Origin: JAJRRS01 sp965230275
GTDB lineage: Bacteria; Planctomycetota; Phycisphaerae; Phycisphaerales; Phycisphaeraceae
Length of the DNA stretch: 64,000 bases
Assembly: GCA_965230275.1 (NCBI GenBank)
Contig: CBDDKO010000001.1
Location: 124,001-188,000 of the forward strand
Reading direction: 5' to 3'
The position numbers and the translations under genes are program-made. The notes beneath the pieces are model-generated. The model searched no databases. It had not been told where the DNA came from and was given only the letters and a program-made list of their open reading frames with translations. This document shows, in pieces, positions 9,026-17,776 of this stretch (position 1 is the stretch's first letter; the number at the start of each line of letters is the position of its first letter).

Positions 9026-9128
9026 CGCTTGGCCCTCCTGGCCTTGGGTGCCGTAACTGGGTCACGGCTTTGGGCATCCTGCCCGAGTGAACGATTGTCT
9101 ATCTCACGATCGCCCTACACAGAGGGCA

Positions 9129-9584
9129 TCATACCACTTGCTGCTGATCCTGCGTGGCCTGTTCGGCTTCATCCTGAAGGTTCGCCACGATCTCACTGAC
9201 ACGGATACAGAAGTTGTCGTTGAGCACCAGCACCTCGCCGCGCGCCACGAGCCGTTGGTTGACATACACATCCACCGGATCGCCTGCGAGCTTGTCCAGT
9301 TCGACGACGCTGCCGGCGTTGAGCTTGAGGACATCCTCGACGAGCATCTCGGTCCGTCCGAGTTCGACGGAGACATGCAGATCGACGTCGCCGAGCATGT
9401 CCAGGCCGGTCGGCACCGCCGGGTTGCCGGGGACGAAGCCTTCTTCGCCGGTGTCCGCGGTTTCGGCAGCCTCTTTGATATCACTGAGCGAGGACTGCGC
9501 CTCGTTCAGCGCAGCCATCATCTGCGCCTCGGCTTCCGCCTCGGTCGCGCTCTTGGCCTGGTCGTTGCTGGTTTCGTCTGCCAT
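9129..9584 (-). CDS. fliN: Flagellar motor switch protein FliN
   Basis: Protein of 151 residues starting at the ATG at 9584 (MADETSND); longer readings upstream do not look like the family. The acidic, Ala/Glu-rich N-terminal half is followed by a SpoA domain (about residues 70-140) with VELGRTEMLVEDVLKLNAGSVVELDK and DPVDVYVNQRLVARGEVLV. FliN builds the lower C-ring and binds FliH and CheY-P. Normally fliM sits just upstream; here fliL is the direct upstream neighbour (83 bp gap) and there is no fliM anywhere in the window. Confidence 0.93.
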   Translation of the reverse strand: MADETSNDQAKSATEAEAEAQMMAALNEAQSSLSDIKEAAETADTGEEGFVPGNPAVPTGLDMLGDVDLHVSVELGRTEMLVEDVLKLNAGSVVELDKLAGDPVDVYVNQRLVARGEVLVLNDNFCIRVSEIVANLQDEAEQATQDQQQVV

Positions 9585-9667
9585 GGTTCGTCCTTGAAGT
9601 CCCTGGCGGGTAATTCGGTGTTTCGGCCTGAAGCGGCTGATTCTACTGTATTCAGCCCGCCGGTTGG

Positions 9668-10201
9668 CTACATGTCGGCGCGGATCCGGATGCACTTCTT
9701 CATAAACGTGCCCAGTACATAGGGTGAGCCGTCCTCGGCCACACCCAGCTTAGCATCCAGCACGGCGCTGACCTGACGTGTCAGCGTCGCCAGGTCTGGT
9801 TCCATCATGTAAGAAGGTTCGGCCCGCCGGAAGATCGTCGCGACCTCCGTGCTCAGCTGGGCCTGCATGCCTTGGATCTGCTGATCGATCATTTCCATGT
9901 GCTTGTTGCGGACCATCACATAGATTTCGGTGTCATACAGGTAGCTGCGGCCGGTGCGGGTGTTCTGGAACTTCTCCTGGATAACCAGGACCTCGACCTC
10001 CTTCTCGGCCTCGGCCATCTCATCCGACACGGTCGCGTCGGCCTGGATCGGCTCGGGCCCCTTGGCGAGGATAAACACCGCACTGATCGCCACGCCCTCG
10101 ATCACCAACGCGATCAGCAGCACGATCGCCGTCTTCAGCGGCAGCTTCTTCTGCGCTTCGGGGGCCTCTTCCGTCGATTGCGTCGTGTTTTCATCGGCCA
10201 T
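9668..10201 (-). CDS. fliL: Flagellar basal body-associated protein FliL
   Basis: Protein of 177 residues with one N-terminal membrane segment (about residues 22-45, KTAIVLLIALVIEGVAISAVFI) and a periplasmic domain. FliL surrounds the stator units and modulates torque or stator activation. Context supports this: motB lies 29 bp upstream and fliN follows. The C-terminal half has the FliL layout with ELSTEVATIF-like spacing and a conserved terminal strand. Confidence 0.85.
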   Translation of the reverse strand: MADENTTQSTEEAPEAQKKLPLKTAIVLLIALVIEGVAISAVFILAKGPEPIQADATVSDEMAEAEKEVEVLVIQEKFQNTRTGRSYLYDTEIYVMVRNKHMEMIDQQIQGMQAQLSTEVATIFRRAEPSYMMEPDLATLTRQVSAVLDAKLGVAEDGSPYVLGTFMKKCIRIRADM

Positions 10202-10230
10202 GGTCGGTTCGTCCGTCTTCTTATCTAGGT

Positions 10231-10989
10231 CTACCAGAAGTTCTGGGGCTGTCGCACGGCGGTGTCGCTGGTCAGGGTTTCGCTGACCATGATTTCGACA
10301 CGGCGGTTGGCCTGCTGTGAAGCCGGGGTGTAGGCCTGTTTCTTCAGCGGCTCACGGTCCGCCACGCCCATCAACCTTACCTGCTCACGCCGGAGCCCGA
10401 TCTCGTCGCTGATCAGGTACTCCATCACGGCCTTGGAGCGCTGGTAGCTGAGGTCCCATAAATCGACCCCTTCCGCCACCAGATCGACCTCCGCGGTCGC
10501 GGCGTGGCCTCGCAGTTCCACGATATTGTTCGTACCGCGGATATTGATCTCCTCGTTCTCCATGAGATTGAGGATCTGGGCCTTCGCCCTATCGTCTAGA
10601 TCGGCCGATCCGGGCTGGAACGTAAGTCGCCCCCCGACAGGGATGTATTGCGCCGGCCGGACGCTGGTGACACGCTGATCCCGGCCGGTGATCCCCGGGT
10701 CGTCGGTATTGGCCGTCTGGTTCTGCCGTCGCTGCTGGTTCTGCACCGTCTCGAGGATCTGCACCAGCGTCAGCGCCGGGTCGTTATCCGTCGGCAGCCG
10801 GCCGCCGCCGCCTTTCATCCCGAACGACTTCTTCACCTCCTCGACCACCGCCTTCCACTTGTCCTCCTTCTTGATCTCCGAGAGCGAGACCAACAGGATG
10901 AAGAACGTCAGCAGCAGCGACATCATGTCGCCGAAGGTCATGACCCAGTCGGGGGCACCGGCCGGAGGACATTTAGACTTACCTGCCAT
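10231..10989 (-). CDS. motB: Flagellar motor stator protein MotB
   Basis: Protein of 252 residues. The N-terminus has PDWVMTFGDMMSLLLTFFILLVSLSE, with the conserved ion-binding Asp in the single membrane helix. The C-terminal OmpA-like peptidoglycan-binding domain shows ELRGHA, then LSYQRSKAVMEYLI, and ends with ANRRVEIMV. MotB anchors the stator to the cell wall and forms the ion channel with MotA, encoded 97 bp upstream. The gap between them holds degenerate 7-bp repeats. Confidence 0.95.
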   Translation of the reverse strand: MAGKSKCPPAGAPDWVMTFGDMMSLLLTFFILLVSLSEIKKEDKWKAVVEEVKKSFGMKGGGGRLPTDNDPALTLVQILETVQNQQRRQNQTANTDDPGITGRDQRVTSVRPAQYIPVGGRLTFQPGSADLDDRAKAQILNLMENEEINIRGTNNIVELRGHAATAEVDLVAEGVDLWDLSYQRSKAVMEYLISDEIGLRREQVRLMGVADREPLKKQAYTPASQQANRRVEIMVSETLTSDTAVRQPQNFW

Positions 10990-11040
10990 GGATGGGTCTG
11001 ATGATGAGGGCGGTTAAGGGTTGGTGATGAGTTAACGACT

Positions 11041-11082
11041 GAATCCCGAAACCCGGCACCCCCGGCACCGAATCCCGCTGCC
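11041..11082. repeat. Degenerate heptamer repeats between motA and motB
   Basis: Successive 7-bp units GAATCCC, GAAACCC, GGCACCC, then after a one-base slip CGGCACC and GAATCCC. The array is weaker than the others in the window but has the same period. Confidence 0.45.
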
Positions 11083-11086
11083 TGAT

Positions 11087-11863
11087 CTACGCAGCGTCCT
11101 TGGCGTCTTCTTCCGGCCGTTCGCCCGGCGGGAGGTAGGTACGCAGTTTCTGTTCGACGATACGGGGGTTGTCACCGCTCTGGATGGCCATGACACCCTT
11201 GATGATGATGGTGCGGTACAGGACTTCCTCGGCGGACCGCCTGCCCAAACGGTCGGCCAAGGGCAGGGCCAGCGCGTTGGCGATGATCGCGCCGTACATG
11301 GTCGTCAACAGCGCGACCGCCATACCGGGGCCGATCGCCGCCGGGTCGTCCATGTTGCTAAGCATGATGACCAGGCCCACCAGCGTCCCGATCATGCCGA
11401 ACGCCGGGGCGTACTTGCCGACCGTGTCCAGCAGCGCCTTGCCCGAGTCGTGGCGCTCGGCGAGGTTGTCCAGGTCGTTGTTCATGACCTGCTCGATCAG
11501 TTCAGGGTCCGTCCCGTCGACCGCCATCTGGATACCGCGGACGATAAACGGATCGTCAATATCCTTGGTCGTGCTCTCCAGGCTCAGGATGCCGTCCCGG
11601 CGTGCGACCTCGGCGTATGACACCATGTCCTCGATCAGCTTCGGGATACTCGGCGAGCTGTAGAACACCGCTCGCTTTATCACCTTGATTAGCGTCTTGA
11701 TGTTCTTGACCGGGAAGGCATAAAACATGACCATCGAGGTCATCCCGATGACCAGGACCATACTGTTCTTATCGAGGAACATCGTGATGTCGCCGCTGCC
11801 GAACAGCGCCCACATCAACAGCACCCAGATGCCGAGAAAACCAATCAGAATGCCCAGATCCAT
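11087..11863 (-). CDS. motA: Flagellar motor stator protein MotA
   Basis: Protein of 258 residues with four membrane segments: two at the N-terminus (LIGFLGIWVLLMWALF and MVLVIGMTSMVMFYAF) and two later (YAPAFGMIGTLVGLVIML and GMAVALLTTMYGAIIANALALPLADRL). The last pair is the MotA/ExbB signature forming the channel. The cytoplasmic loop carries the FliG-contacting region. The 148 bp upstream gap holds a possible sigma-28-type promoter and a small GGGCTG/CAGCCC hairpin, so motA-motB may also be transcribed apart from the main operon. Confidence 0.95.
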   Translation of the reverse strand: MDLGILIGFLGIWVLLMWALFGSGDITMFLDKNSMVLVIGMTSMVMFYAFPVKNIKTLIKVIKRAVFYSSPSIPKLIEDMVSYAEVARRDGILSLESTTKDIDDPFIVRGIQMAVDGTDPELIEQVMNNDLDNLAERHDSGKALLDTVGKYAPAFGMIGTLVGLVIMLSNMDDPAAIGPGMAVALLTTMYGAIIANALALPLADRLGRRSAEEVLYRTIIIKGVMAIQSGDNPRIVEQKLRTYLPPGERPEEDAKDAA

Positions 11864-11905
11864 ATGCGCACCTCATCACGGGCTGAAAACCAGCCCATGG
11901 GGTGT

Positions 11906-11934
11906 TTATCGGTCCATCGCTTGGTGAATATTTA
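11906..11934 (-). promoter_or_regulatory. Possible sigma-28-type promoter upstream of motA
   Basis: Read on the minus strand: TAAATATT, 13 bases, then ACCGATAA. The -10-like part matches 7 of 8 bases of the enterobacterial GCCGATAA and the -35-like part 6 of 8 of TAAAGTTT, but the spacer is 2 bases longer than the usual 11. It lies about 43 bp before the motA start. Weak evidence. Confidence 0.35.
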
Positions 11935-12011
11935 AGAAGTCTTGCCGCGAAGAACCGCCCACGACACGGTAGAAAACGCGCTGAGCAACGGTGCTTGTGA
12001 TGTATCGAGGA

Positions 12012-12209
12012 TCAGCTCGGTGGGAGCAGCCGACGCAGGCTTCGGCCGTACTCGATCACCAGATCGACGACCTCCTGCATCCGCTCTTTTACGATCATAT
12101 GATCACCGTTCAAGAGTGTGATCGTCGTGTCAGGGTTCTCCTCAACCGTTCGGATGAGTTCGGCGTTGACCACGAATTGTTTGCCATTTAGGCGTGTGAC
12201 GGTGATCAT
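12012..12209 (-). CDS. flbD: FlbD family flagellar protein
   Basis: Protein of 65 residues starting at the ATG at 12209 (MITVTRLNG). It has the compact FlbD pattern: ITVTRLNGKQFVVNAELI, then VEENPDTTITLLNGDHMIVKE. In many phyla this small cytoplasmic protein (Pfam FlbD family, unrelated to the Caulobacter regulator of that name) is encoded between flgE and motA, as here. Its molecular role is unclear. The upstream gap of 115 bp to flgE is occupied by heptamer repeats in inverted arrangement. Confidence 0.9.
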   Translation of the reverse strand: MITVTRLNGKQFVVNAELIRTVEENPDTTITLLNGDHMIVKERMQEVVDLVIEYGRSLRRLLPPS

Positions 12210-12219
12210 TTGTGCTCGG

Positions 12220-12316
12220 CTTGAGGATTGGGTCTTGAGGCATGGGTGCTTAAATAACACGTTGTCGTCAATGCTGTAAAAGGCTTTGACTCAAGACTCA
12301 CGCCTCAAGCCTCAAG
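12220..12316. repeat. Inverted pair of heptamer arrays between flgE and flbD
   Basis: The left array 12220-12247 reads CTTGAGG, ATTGGGT, CTTGAGG, CATGGGT. The right array 12289-12316 reads ACTCAAG, ACTCACG, CCTCAAG, CCTCAAG. CTTGAGG and CCTCAAG are reverse complements, so the two arrays could pair in RNA across a 41-base centre. Confidence 0.75.
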
Positions 12317-12324
12317 CCTGCGTA

Positions 12325-14034
12325 TCACCTGACCGCGGCGAGCAGTTCCTGGATCAGCTCGTCACTGGTGGTCAGGACACGTGAGTTGGCGCTGAAGCCG
12401 GTGCTGGCGCTGATCAGGTTGATGAACTCCTCAGCGAGTTCGACGTTGGATAGTTCCAGGCTGCGTCCGATAACTCGACCGGACCCGCCCTGCCCCGGGC
12501 TGACGACGGTGGCGATGCCGCTGTTGATCGTTGGGCGATAGAGGCTGCCGCCGAACTCTTCCAGGCCGTTATTATTCGCGAAGACCGCCAGGGGGACACG
12601 GCCCAGATCACGCAACAGGCCGTTGGAGAACACGCCGGAGATCGTGCCGTCCTCACCGACGCTGAAGTCTTCGAGCGTGCCGATCTGCGAGCCGTCCTGT
12701 GCGATCGCGGCGATCTGGCTGCTGGTGTCGGTCAGGCTGGTGACCGTGGCAAACGGATCGTCGAACTGCAGGTTGATCAGCAGCGGGGTAATAGCGCCGG
12801 TATCGGCCCGGTCGATCGAGATGCTCGGGTTGGCCACGCTCAGCAGGTTGCCTTCGGTATCGAACGACAGCACGCCGGTGCCCAGAGCGAGGTCCAGGTC
12901 CGTGTCGTCCCGGCTGTCGGCGTAGTACCGCCACTCCGTGCCGGTCGTCGTCTGGGATTCGAGGACGAAGCGCAGGTCAATCGCGACCTCGGACCCAAGG
13001 CTGTCGAACGCGATGAAGGTGGTACGGGTCGAGCCGCCGTTGGCCTCCTGGGTATTGGTGAACCCGAAGGCGACGGTGTTTACGTTCTTGATGCTCGAGG
13101 CGCTGAAGAGGATACCGTTATCTTCGCCGACGTTGCCCTCGACAAGGATCTGCCCGCCGGCGATCGTCACGCCGGGCGTGCTGGTGCCGCTGCTGATCGA
13201 GGTGTCGATACCAAGTACGTCGTCGAGGAACTGGAGGAAGTCATCGACCGTGGTCCCGAAGTCGTCGCTGTCGGTCGTGTTGGCGGCACCGATCTCGAAG
13301 GTCGAGTCACCGACATTGGCCCCGCCCTTGGTCACGTTGGCCACGGTGATGACGTCGCCCGCGTTGAACAGCAGGTTGCCATCCACGTCATACATAGACG
13401 CCAACGAGTCCGTACCGAGTAGCTGTGTGGTCGCGAGCGCATCCGAGTAGAGCACCTCGCTGGCGCTGATGCTGCCGACGGTCGCCACATCACCGCCTGC
13501 ATTGAAGTTGCCCTTGAACTTCACATTCTCGGTCGCCTCGGCGATGGTGGTCACACCGACCGGGATCGTGATGTTCTGCAAGAGGCCCTCGACGACCTCG
13601 AAGTTCTCATCCACGCCGAAGCCCTGGACGAGGCCGCCGTCGGAGTTGACGAGGTTGAAGTCGCGGTCGAGGACAAAGTTGCCGGTGCGTGTGTAACGGG
13701 TGTTGCCTTCAAGCTCGACAATGAAGAAGCCGTTGCCCTCGACCGCCATGTCGGTGTTGACGCCGGTCGGCTGCAGCGAGCCGGTCGAGAAGTCGCGTGT
13801 GATCGAGCTCATACGTGTGCCCAGGCCCATCTGCGAGGGGTTGGTGCCGCCGAGTGTACCGGTCGGTGCCGAGCCGGTGGTTAGCCGCTGCGAGATTTCA
13901 GTCTCGAAGGTGATCCGGCTCTTCTTGTAGCCGGTGGTGTTCACGTTGGCGATGTTGTTACCGCTCACGGCCAGGAGCTTGGAATTGGCGGTGATGCCGG
14001 TGAGGCTGCTGAAGAGTGCGGTCTGTAACGCCAT
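12325..14034 (-). CDS. flgE: Flagellar hook protein FlgE
   Basis: Hook protein of 569 residues. The N-terminus has the rod/hook signature SSLTGITANSKLLAVSGNNIANVNTTGYKKS. The C-terminus has the matching helical region ELAEEFINLISASTGFSANSRVLTTSDELIQELL. The centre is a large variable insertion that likely forms the outer hook domains, which makes it longer than the enterobacterial protein. An AGGAG ribosome binding site lies 7 bases before the ATG, and a CGCCGG/CCGGCG hairpin (14057-14072) lies just upstream of it. Upstream neighbours flgD and fliK supply the hook cap and the length control. Confidence 0.95.
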   Translation of the reverse strand: MALQTALFSSLTGITANSKLLAVSGNNIANVNTTGYKKSRITFETEISQRLTTGSAPTGTLGGTNPSQMGLGTRMSSITRDFSTGSLQPTGVNTDMAVEGNGFFIVELEGNTRYTRTGNFVLDRDFNLVNSDGGLVQGFGVDENFEVVEGLLQNITIPVGVTTIAEATENVKFKGNFNAGGDVATVGSISASEVLYSDALATTQLLGTDSLASMYDVDGNLLFNAGDVITVANVTKGGANVGDSTFEIGAANTTDSDDFGTTVDDFLQFLDDVLGIDTSISSGTSTPGVTIAGGQILVEGNVGEDNGILFSASSIKNVNTVAFGFTNTQEANGGSTRTTFIAFDSLGSEVAIDLRFVLESQTTTGTEWRYYADSRDDTDLDLALGTGVLSFDTEGNLLSVANPSISIDRADTGAITPLLINLQFDDPFATVTSLTDTSSQIAAIAQDGSQIGTLEDFSVGEDGTISGVFSNGLLRDLGRVPLAVFANNNGLEEFGGSLYRPTINSGIATVVSPGQGGSGRVIGRSLELSNVELAEEFINLISASTGFSANSRVLTTSDELIQELLAAVR

Positions 14035-14090
14035 GTTGGGGCTCCTGCTGTTTTTTCGCCGGTGGTCCGGCGGGTACTGATGAAACGGGT

Positions 14091-14417
14091 TTATGTCTGC
14101 GTGTCGCCGGCGACGATCTGCCGCAGCGACGCGTTATGGATCGAACCGATCCCGGTCAGGCCGGGCAATGGATCGGACTGGTTAGTGGGTTGGGCATCAT
14201 CTGATTTTTCTGCGGCCACAACGCCATCCGTCGAATCGGCGGCCCGCAACGTTTGATCGGACCCGGCTAACGGCTCCGATTGCCTGGCTTCATCCAGGAG
14301 CGACTCGAAGCTGCGCGACTCGATCGGCAGCTTGCTGTCCGGGCGCGGCGTATTGGATACCGGTGCCGGGCTGACCGCCGGCATGAGCATCCTTAATAAG
14401 TCGCCGCTGTTGGACAC
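14091..14417 (-). CDS. Small unknown protein between flgD and flgE
   Basis: Protein of 108 residues, polar and rich in Ser, Pro, Asp and Ala, probably largely disordered. No signal peptide or membrane segment is visible. The only ordered-looking segment is SRSFESLLDEARQ near residue 35. Many flagellar operons carry a small, poorly conserved protein at exactly this flgD-flgE position, and the segment faintly resembles the start of that group; I do not assign the family. Reading frame, spacing (29 bp after flgD, 56 bp before flgE) and orientation support a real gene. Confidence 0.6.
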   Translation of the reverse strand: MSNSGDLLRMLMPAVSPAPVSNTPRPDSKLPIESRSFESLLDEARQSEPLAGSDQTLRAADSTDGVVAAEKSDDAQPTNQSDPLPGLTGIGSIHNASLRQIVAGDTQT

Positions 14418-14446
14418 GTTCGATCACTCCATCAATCTACATACGA

Positions 14447-15088
14447 TTACTCTGAGAATTCCGAGAAACGCTGGACCGCGCCAGCCGAGAGACGCTGGCC
14501 GGTATCGAGCTCCAGGATCAGGTCGTCATCCTCTGACACAACACTGGTGACGACGCCTTCGATCAGTGTGTTCGCTTCGTTAAACCCGCTGACCATCTTC
14601 CCGACCAGGGCACTGGAGTTGAGGATGATCAGGTTACGCAGCAGCTGCTGGACGATCTGGGTATCAAAGTCGCCCAGGTTCCCGACGTCGGTCACGCGGT
14701 TGGCTTCCAGCCGTGTGCCGTCCTGCAGCCGAAGGATCGGGTTGCCGTTTTCGATGATCAACGAGCTGACGATGCCGGAAACGGCCTGGTTGCTGCTGTT
14801 CAGCCCGGAGACCTCCTGGCCGATCAGGCCGCTGGCCGAGGAGATGGCGTTCTGGTTGACCATCTGCTGGAGCTGATCGTTCAGGTTGGTCTGACTCTCG
14901 ATGTTACGCAGGCTGGAGAGCTGCTCAAGCAGCGCCGCCGAGTCGTTGGGCTCGAACGGGTCCTGCTGGGTCAACTCGGTGACGAGGATGTTGACGAACT
15001 CTGCGCTGGACATTTCAGCGAACGCGTTCGTGCCGTTGGTCTCGGTTGCCTGACTGGCGGCGATGCCACCGATTGCGCCTGCGGACAT
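14447..15088 (-). CDS. flgD: Flagellar hook cap protein FlgD
   Basis: Protein of 213 residues from the ATG at 15088, which has AGGAG about 8 bases upstream; a TTG two codons earlier is less likely. The N-terminal half shows the FlgD signature: FVNILVTELTQQDPFEPNDSAALLEQLSSLRNIESQ. FlgD caps the growing hook and is replaced when the filament junction forms. The C-terminal half carries two repeated beta segments (GQEVSGLNSS and GKMVSGFNEAN) in place of the classical FlgD Ig/tudor domains. Confidence 0.92.
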   Translation of the reverse strand: MSAGAIGGIAASQATETNGTNAFAEMSSAEFVNILVTELTQQDPFEPNDSAALLEQLSSLRNIESQTNLNDQLQQMVNQNAISSASGLIGQEVSGLNSSNQAVSGIVSSLIIENGNPILRLQDGTRLEANRVTDVGNLGDFDTQIVQQLLRNLIILNSSALVGKMVSGFNEANTLIEGVVTSVVSEDDDLILELDTGQRLSAGAVQRFSEFSE

Positions 15089-15128
15089 AATCAAACTCCT
15101 GATTCAGCGGGCTAGAAGCCCGGCCGGT

Positions 15129-16556
15129 TTACGCGGCCTGTGTCATTTCCTGTTCGAAGTCTTGCGGCTGTGCGTCGTTGTTGTCGTTGCGGTCTTGACG
15201 GTTGCCCTGGTGGGCAAAGCCGCCGCGGCTTCGGCCGTCGTTCGGCTCGCCGTCGCGGCTCTGCTGGGCGTCCTGCTGCAGTGACGACTGCGACGAGGAC
15301 GACAGGGTCTGCACGCCGATCCGCTCTACGCCAAGGCCCTGGCTTTCAAGTGCCGAGCGGAGCTGGGACATCTGCTGGTTGAGCATCGTGCGCGTCGATT
15401 CGGTTTCGGCGTGGAACTGGACGTTGACCGAGCTATTCTGGATCTGCAGCTGGATGCGGACGGTGCCCATCTCGGGCGGGGTCAGCCTGAGCGTCACCGA
15501 CCCGCCCTTCTGCTGCACCGCGTTCTGCATACCGCGTGCGATGCGGGCGGTGTTGATCTGCGTGTTGTCCTGTGTCTGGACCTGCGCCGTCTGTCCCGGG
15601 GCCGACGGCGCGGCGGTATTCGTCACGCTCCCGTCAACCGCGGTGAACGTACGGACCGCTGCGGCGGAAGCATCAACAGTGGTCGTCGATGCGGCGGTTG
15701 TTGAACTGAAGGCCTGGGCGGTGTTGGCATTCGCCTTGATTTGGCCGTCACCCTTGAAAGCTGTCTGCTGCTGGGTGGTGTCGTCGGATGACGACTGGCG
15801 TGTATCGCTCTGGCGGGCTTCCGTCACGAACGCTACACGCTGTGCCGCGGCAGAGGGCTCGGCCTGCGCGGGCTGATCAGTTGACTGGACAGCTTGTGCC
15901 TTGACCTGCTGAGGTTGTACCGCGGTGGGCAGCGCCCGCTCGACTTGCTTGGTGACGCCCTGCTGCTGCGACTGCTCTGTAGTGGTCGTGGAGACAGCCT
16001 GGTTCGCCGCCTGATCGACGGTCTGTGTTACCTGCACAGTCTTTGTCTGCTCAGTGGTCGCTGATTCGGTCGCAATAGGTTCCTGAACGACGGCTTCATT
16101 TACCACCGGTGTCAGTACCTGATCGACCAGTTGAGCATCGGCAACATCCGCCACTACTACGGCCGATTGCTCGGCATCGGACGGCGTCGTCTCGGTTGAC
16201 TCATCTTGAACAGGCGCATCGTCGGATGTCGTCGCTTCGCCCGACTCCGAGGTTTCCGTGGTGTCGGCGGCCTGTTCCGTGTCATCACCGCTGACCTGCG
16301 CATCTTCCGTGGGCTTCTCGGTATCCACGGCTTCGGGCTTCTCGGTGGAGGCCTTCGGCTCGTCGGCCGGCTTCGGCTCGGGTGAATCGGGTTTGGCACG
16401 CGGCGGGTCCTCCACCGGGGCGGGCCGTTCAAGCCGGGCGTCGGCGTCACGCAGCTGACGGCCGAAACCTTCATCCACGGGCGCAGCAAACGCGTCGGGC
16501 TTGGAGGCTGGCAACAGGTCGGTGACGGTCTTATTTAATGCGGGCAACACGTTCAT
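15129..16556 (-). CDS. fliK: Flagellar hook-length control protein FliK
   Basis: Protein of 475 residues. Residues 1 to about 330 are low-complexity (Thr, Glu, Gln, Asp, Ala), matching the unfolded ruler part of FliK. The C-terminal Flg_hook domain (about residues 345-430) contains GGSVTLRLTPPEMGTVRIQL and LNQQMSQLRSALESQGL, the part that contacts FlhB and triggers the substrate switch. A Gln/Arg/Asp/Asn-rich tail follows. The gene starts 2 bp after the motE-like gene and ends 40 bp before flgD. Confidence 0.92.
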   Translation of the reverse strand: MNVLPALNKTVTDLLPASKPDAFAAPVDEGFGRQLRDADARLERPAPVEDPPRAKPDSPEPKPADEPKASTEKPEAVDTEKPTEDAQVSGDDTEQAADTTETSESGEATTSDDAPVQDESTETTPSDAEQSAVVVADVADAQLVDQVLTPVVNEAVVQEPIATESATTEQTKTVQVTQTVDQAANQAVSTTTTEQSQQQGVTKQVERALPTAVQPQQVKAQAVQSTDQPAQAEPSAAAQRVAFVTEARQSDTRQSSSDDTTQQQTAFKGDGQIKANANTAQAFSSTTAASTTTVDASAAAVRTFTAVDGSVTNTAAPSAPGQTAQVQTQDNTQINTARIARGMQNAVQQKGGSVTLRLTPPEMGTVRIQLQIQNSSVNVQFHAETESTRTMLNQQMSQLRSALESQGLGVERIGVQTLSSSSQSSLQQDAQQSRDGEPNDGRSRGGFAHQGNRQDRNDNNDAQPQDFEQEMTQAA

Positions 16557-16558
16557 GG

Positions 16559-17275
16559 TTAATCCTGTGGCAAGGAGGCCTGGGGCTGTTGCAGGTTGTA
16601 CTGGCCGCGCGTGCGGAGTTGCTCGAGCAGGTTGGCGGCCTGCGGGACCTCTTCGGGTGTCTTGAACTGTTCGAGCACCGCGGCGGCCTTTCGGCTGGAC
16701 ATCGCGGCGAGGTAATCCACCACACGGCTTGTCTCGCCCTGCTGCATCAACGACTGGAACGCCTGCTTGGTCTGCTTGGGCGGCTGCTTCTCATACAAAG
16801 AGACAACCTGAAGGAAGTTCTCGTCCTTGGTCTTGTCCGCCTGGTCCTGGACCCACTTCTCAAAGGCCGCACGCTCCTCGGCGAGCTTGGCTTCACGCTG
16901 CGTGAAGTCTTCCTTGAAACGAGTGATCTCATCACGCAGCGCCCGGTTCTGGTCGTTGATGAGTTGGATGTTGGCGAGGAAGGTTTCGTCGGCTTGCTGG
17001 CGCGTGTCGAGCCGTTCACCGAGCGTGACCGGACCCTTGGCCGTCGATTCCAGGCGGGCCTGCTGCTCTTTGAGCTTCTGATTCTCAGCTTCCTTCGCCT
17101 CGACGTCGGCCAGCTCAGATTCTTCCGCCTCGATCGTCATGCTGAACGTCTCAACGACCTTGTCGATGCGCTCCCGGTTAATCCGCCCATCCGCGTACAT
17201 CCAGCCGACGAACCCGGCTGCAGCTAACAGGTTGATCAGGACAAACCCGACGAAGACGTTCCATAGGACCTTCAT
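16559..17275 (-). CDS. MotE-like flagellar coiled-coil protein
   Basis: Protein of 238 residues with one N-terminal membrane segment (about residues 7-27), then a long coiled coil rich in Glu, Lys and Gln (about residues 45-150). The C-terminal domain reads FQSLMQQGETSRVVDYLAAMSSRKAAAVLEQF, the MgtE-N/MotE-type helical repeat seen also in FliG middle domains. In other bacteria such proteins sit between fliJ and fliK and are annotated MotE or FliG-like periplasmic chaperones. It overlaps fliJ by 4 bp (17272-17275). Confidence 0.8.
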   Translation of the reverse strand: MKVLWNVFVGFVLINLLAAAGFVGWMYADGRINRERIDKVVETFSMTIEAEESELADVEAKEAENQKLKEQQARLESTAKGPVTLGERLDTRQQADETFLANIQLINDQNRALRDEITRFKEDFTQREAKLAEERAAFEKWVQDQADKTKDENFLQVVSLYEKQPPKQTKQAFQSLMQQGETSRVVDYLAAMSSRKAAAVLEQFKTPEEVPQAANLLEQLRTRGQYNLQQPQASLPQD

Positions 17276-17733
17276 TGCACGCCCCCGATCAGGATCTGAC
17301 GGGCGTACCGCGTGGAGGCGAGTTCATCCAGTTCGTTTGTTTCACGGCGGTTCTGTTCGTAACGCCACTTGGCCTCGTGCTTATCACGTAACAGCTCAAG
17401 GGCCTTGCGCTGCTTGGTCGCTTCGAGTAGTGAGGCGCGTGCCTCCTCGACCTTGTTCTCGAGCGACGCGAGCTTGACCACGATCTGTCGGGCGCGCGCC
17501 GCGGCATGGCCGGAGTACCGCGCAAACTGCCCGACACGGATCAGGTCCACGTTGCCGACCAGGCCGTCGGCCATGGACTGCTTGGACTCACGGATCGTGT
17601 CCTGCATATCTCGGATCTGATCGTGCAGGATCATCCGTGTGCGCAGGAGCTGTGCGAGGTCGCGCTGCCGCTGGTCTTCCACCCGGCGGTGATGCGCTAG
17701 AAGCGTCTGGAACTTGAATCGGAATGTTGACAT
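17272..17733 (-). CDS. fliJ: Flagellar export chaperone FliJ
   Basis: Protein of 153 residues predicted to be a continuous antiparallel coiled coil, starting FRFKFQTLLAHHRRVEDQRQRDLAQL, the typical FliJ opening. FliJ is the central stalk of the export ATPase, comparable to the gamma subunit of F1, and it recycles chaperones. The gene lies just after fliI, as is usual, and shares the ATGA overlap with the motE-like gene. Confidence 0.88.
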   Translation of the reverse strand: MSTFRFKFQTLLAHHRRVEDQRQRDLAQLLRTRMILHDQIRDMQDTIRESKQSMADGLVGNVDLIRVGQFARYSGHAAARARQIVVKLASLENKVEEARASLLEATKQRKALELLRDKHEAKWRYEQNRRETNELDELASTRYARQILIGGVQ

Positions 17734-17776
17734 GCCTGATTCTCACGTGGCCTGGCTCCGCCGGGCCGGTTGTTGA

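Noticed and set aside
16157..16489. Pro/Arg-rich minus-strand frame inside fliK
   Set aside because: Out-of-frame reading of the low-complexity part of fliK.
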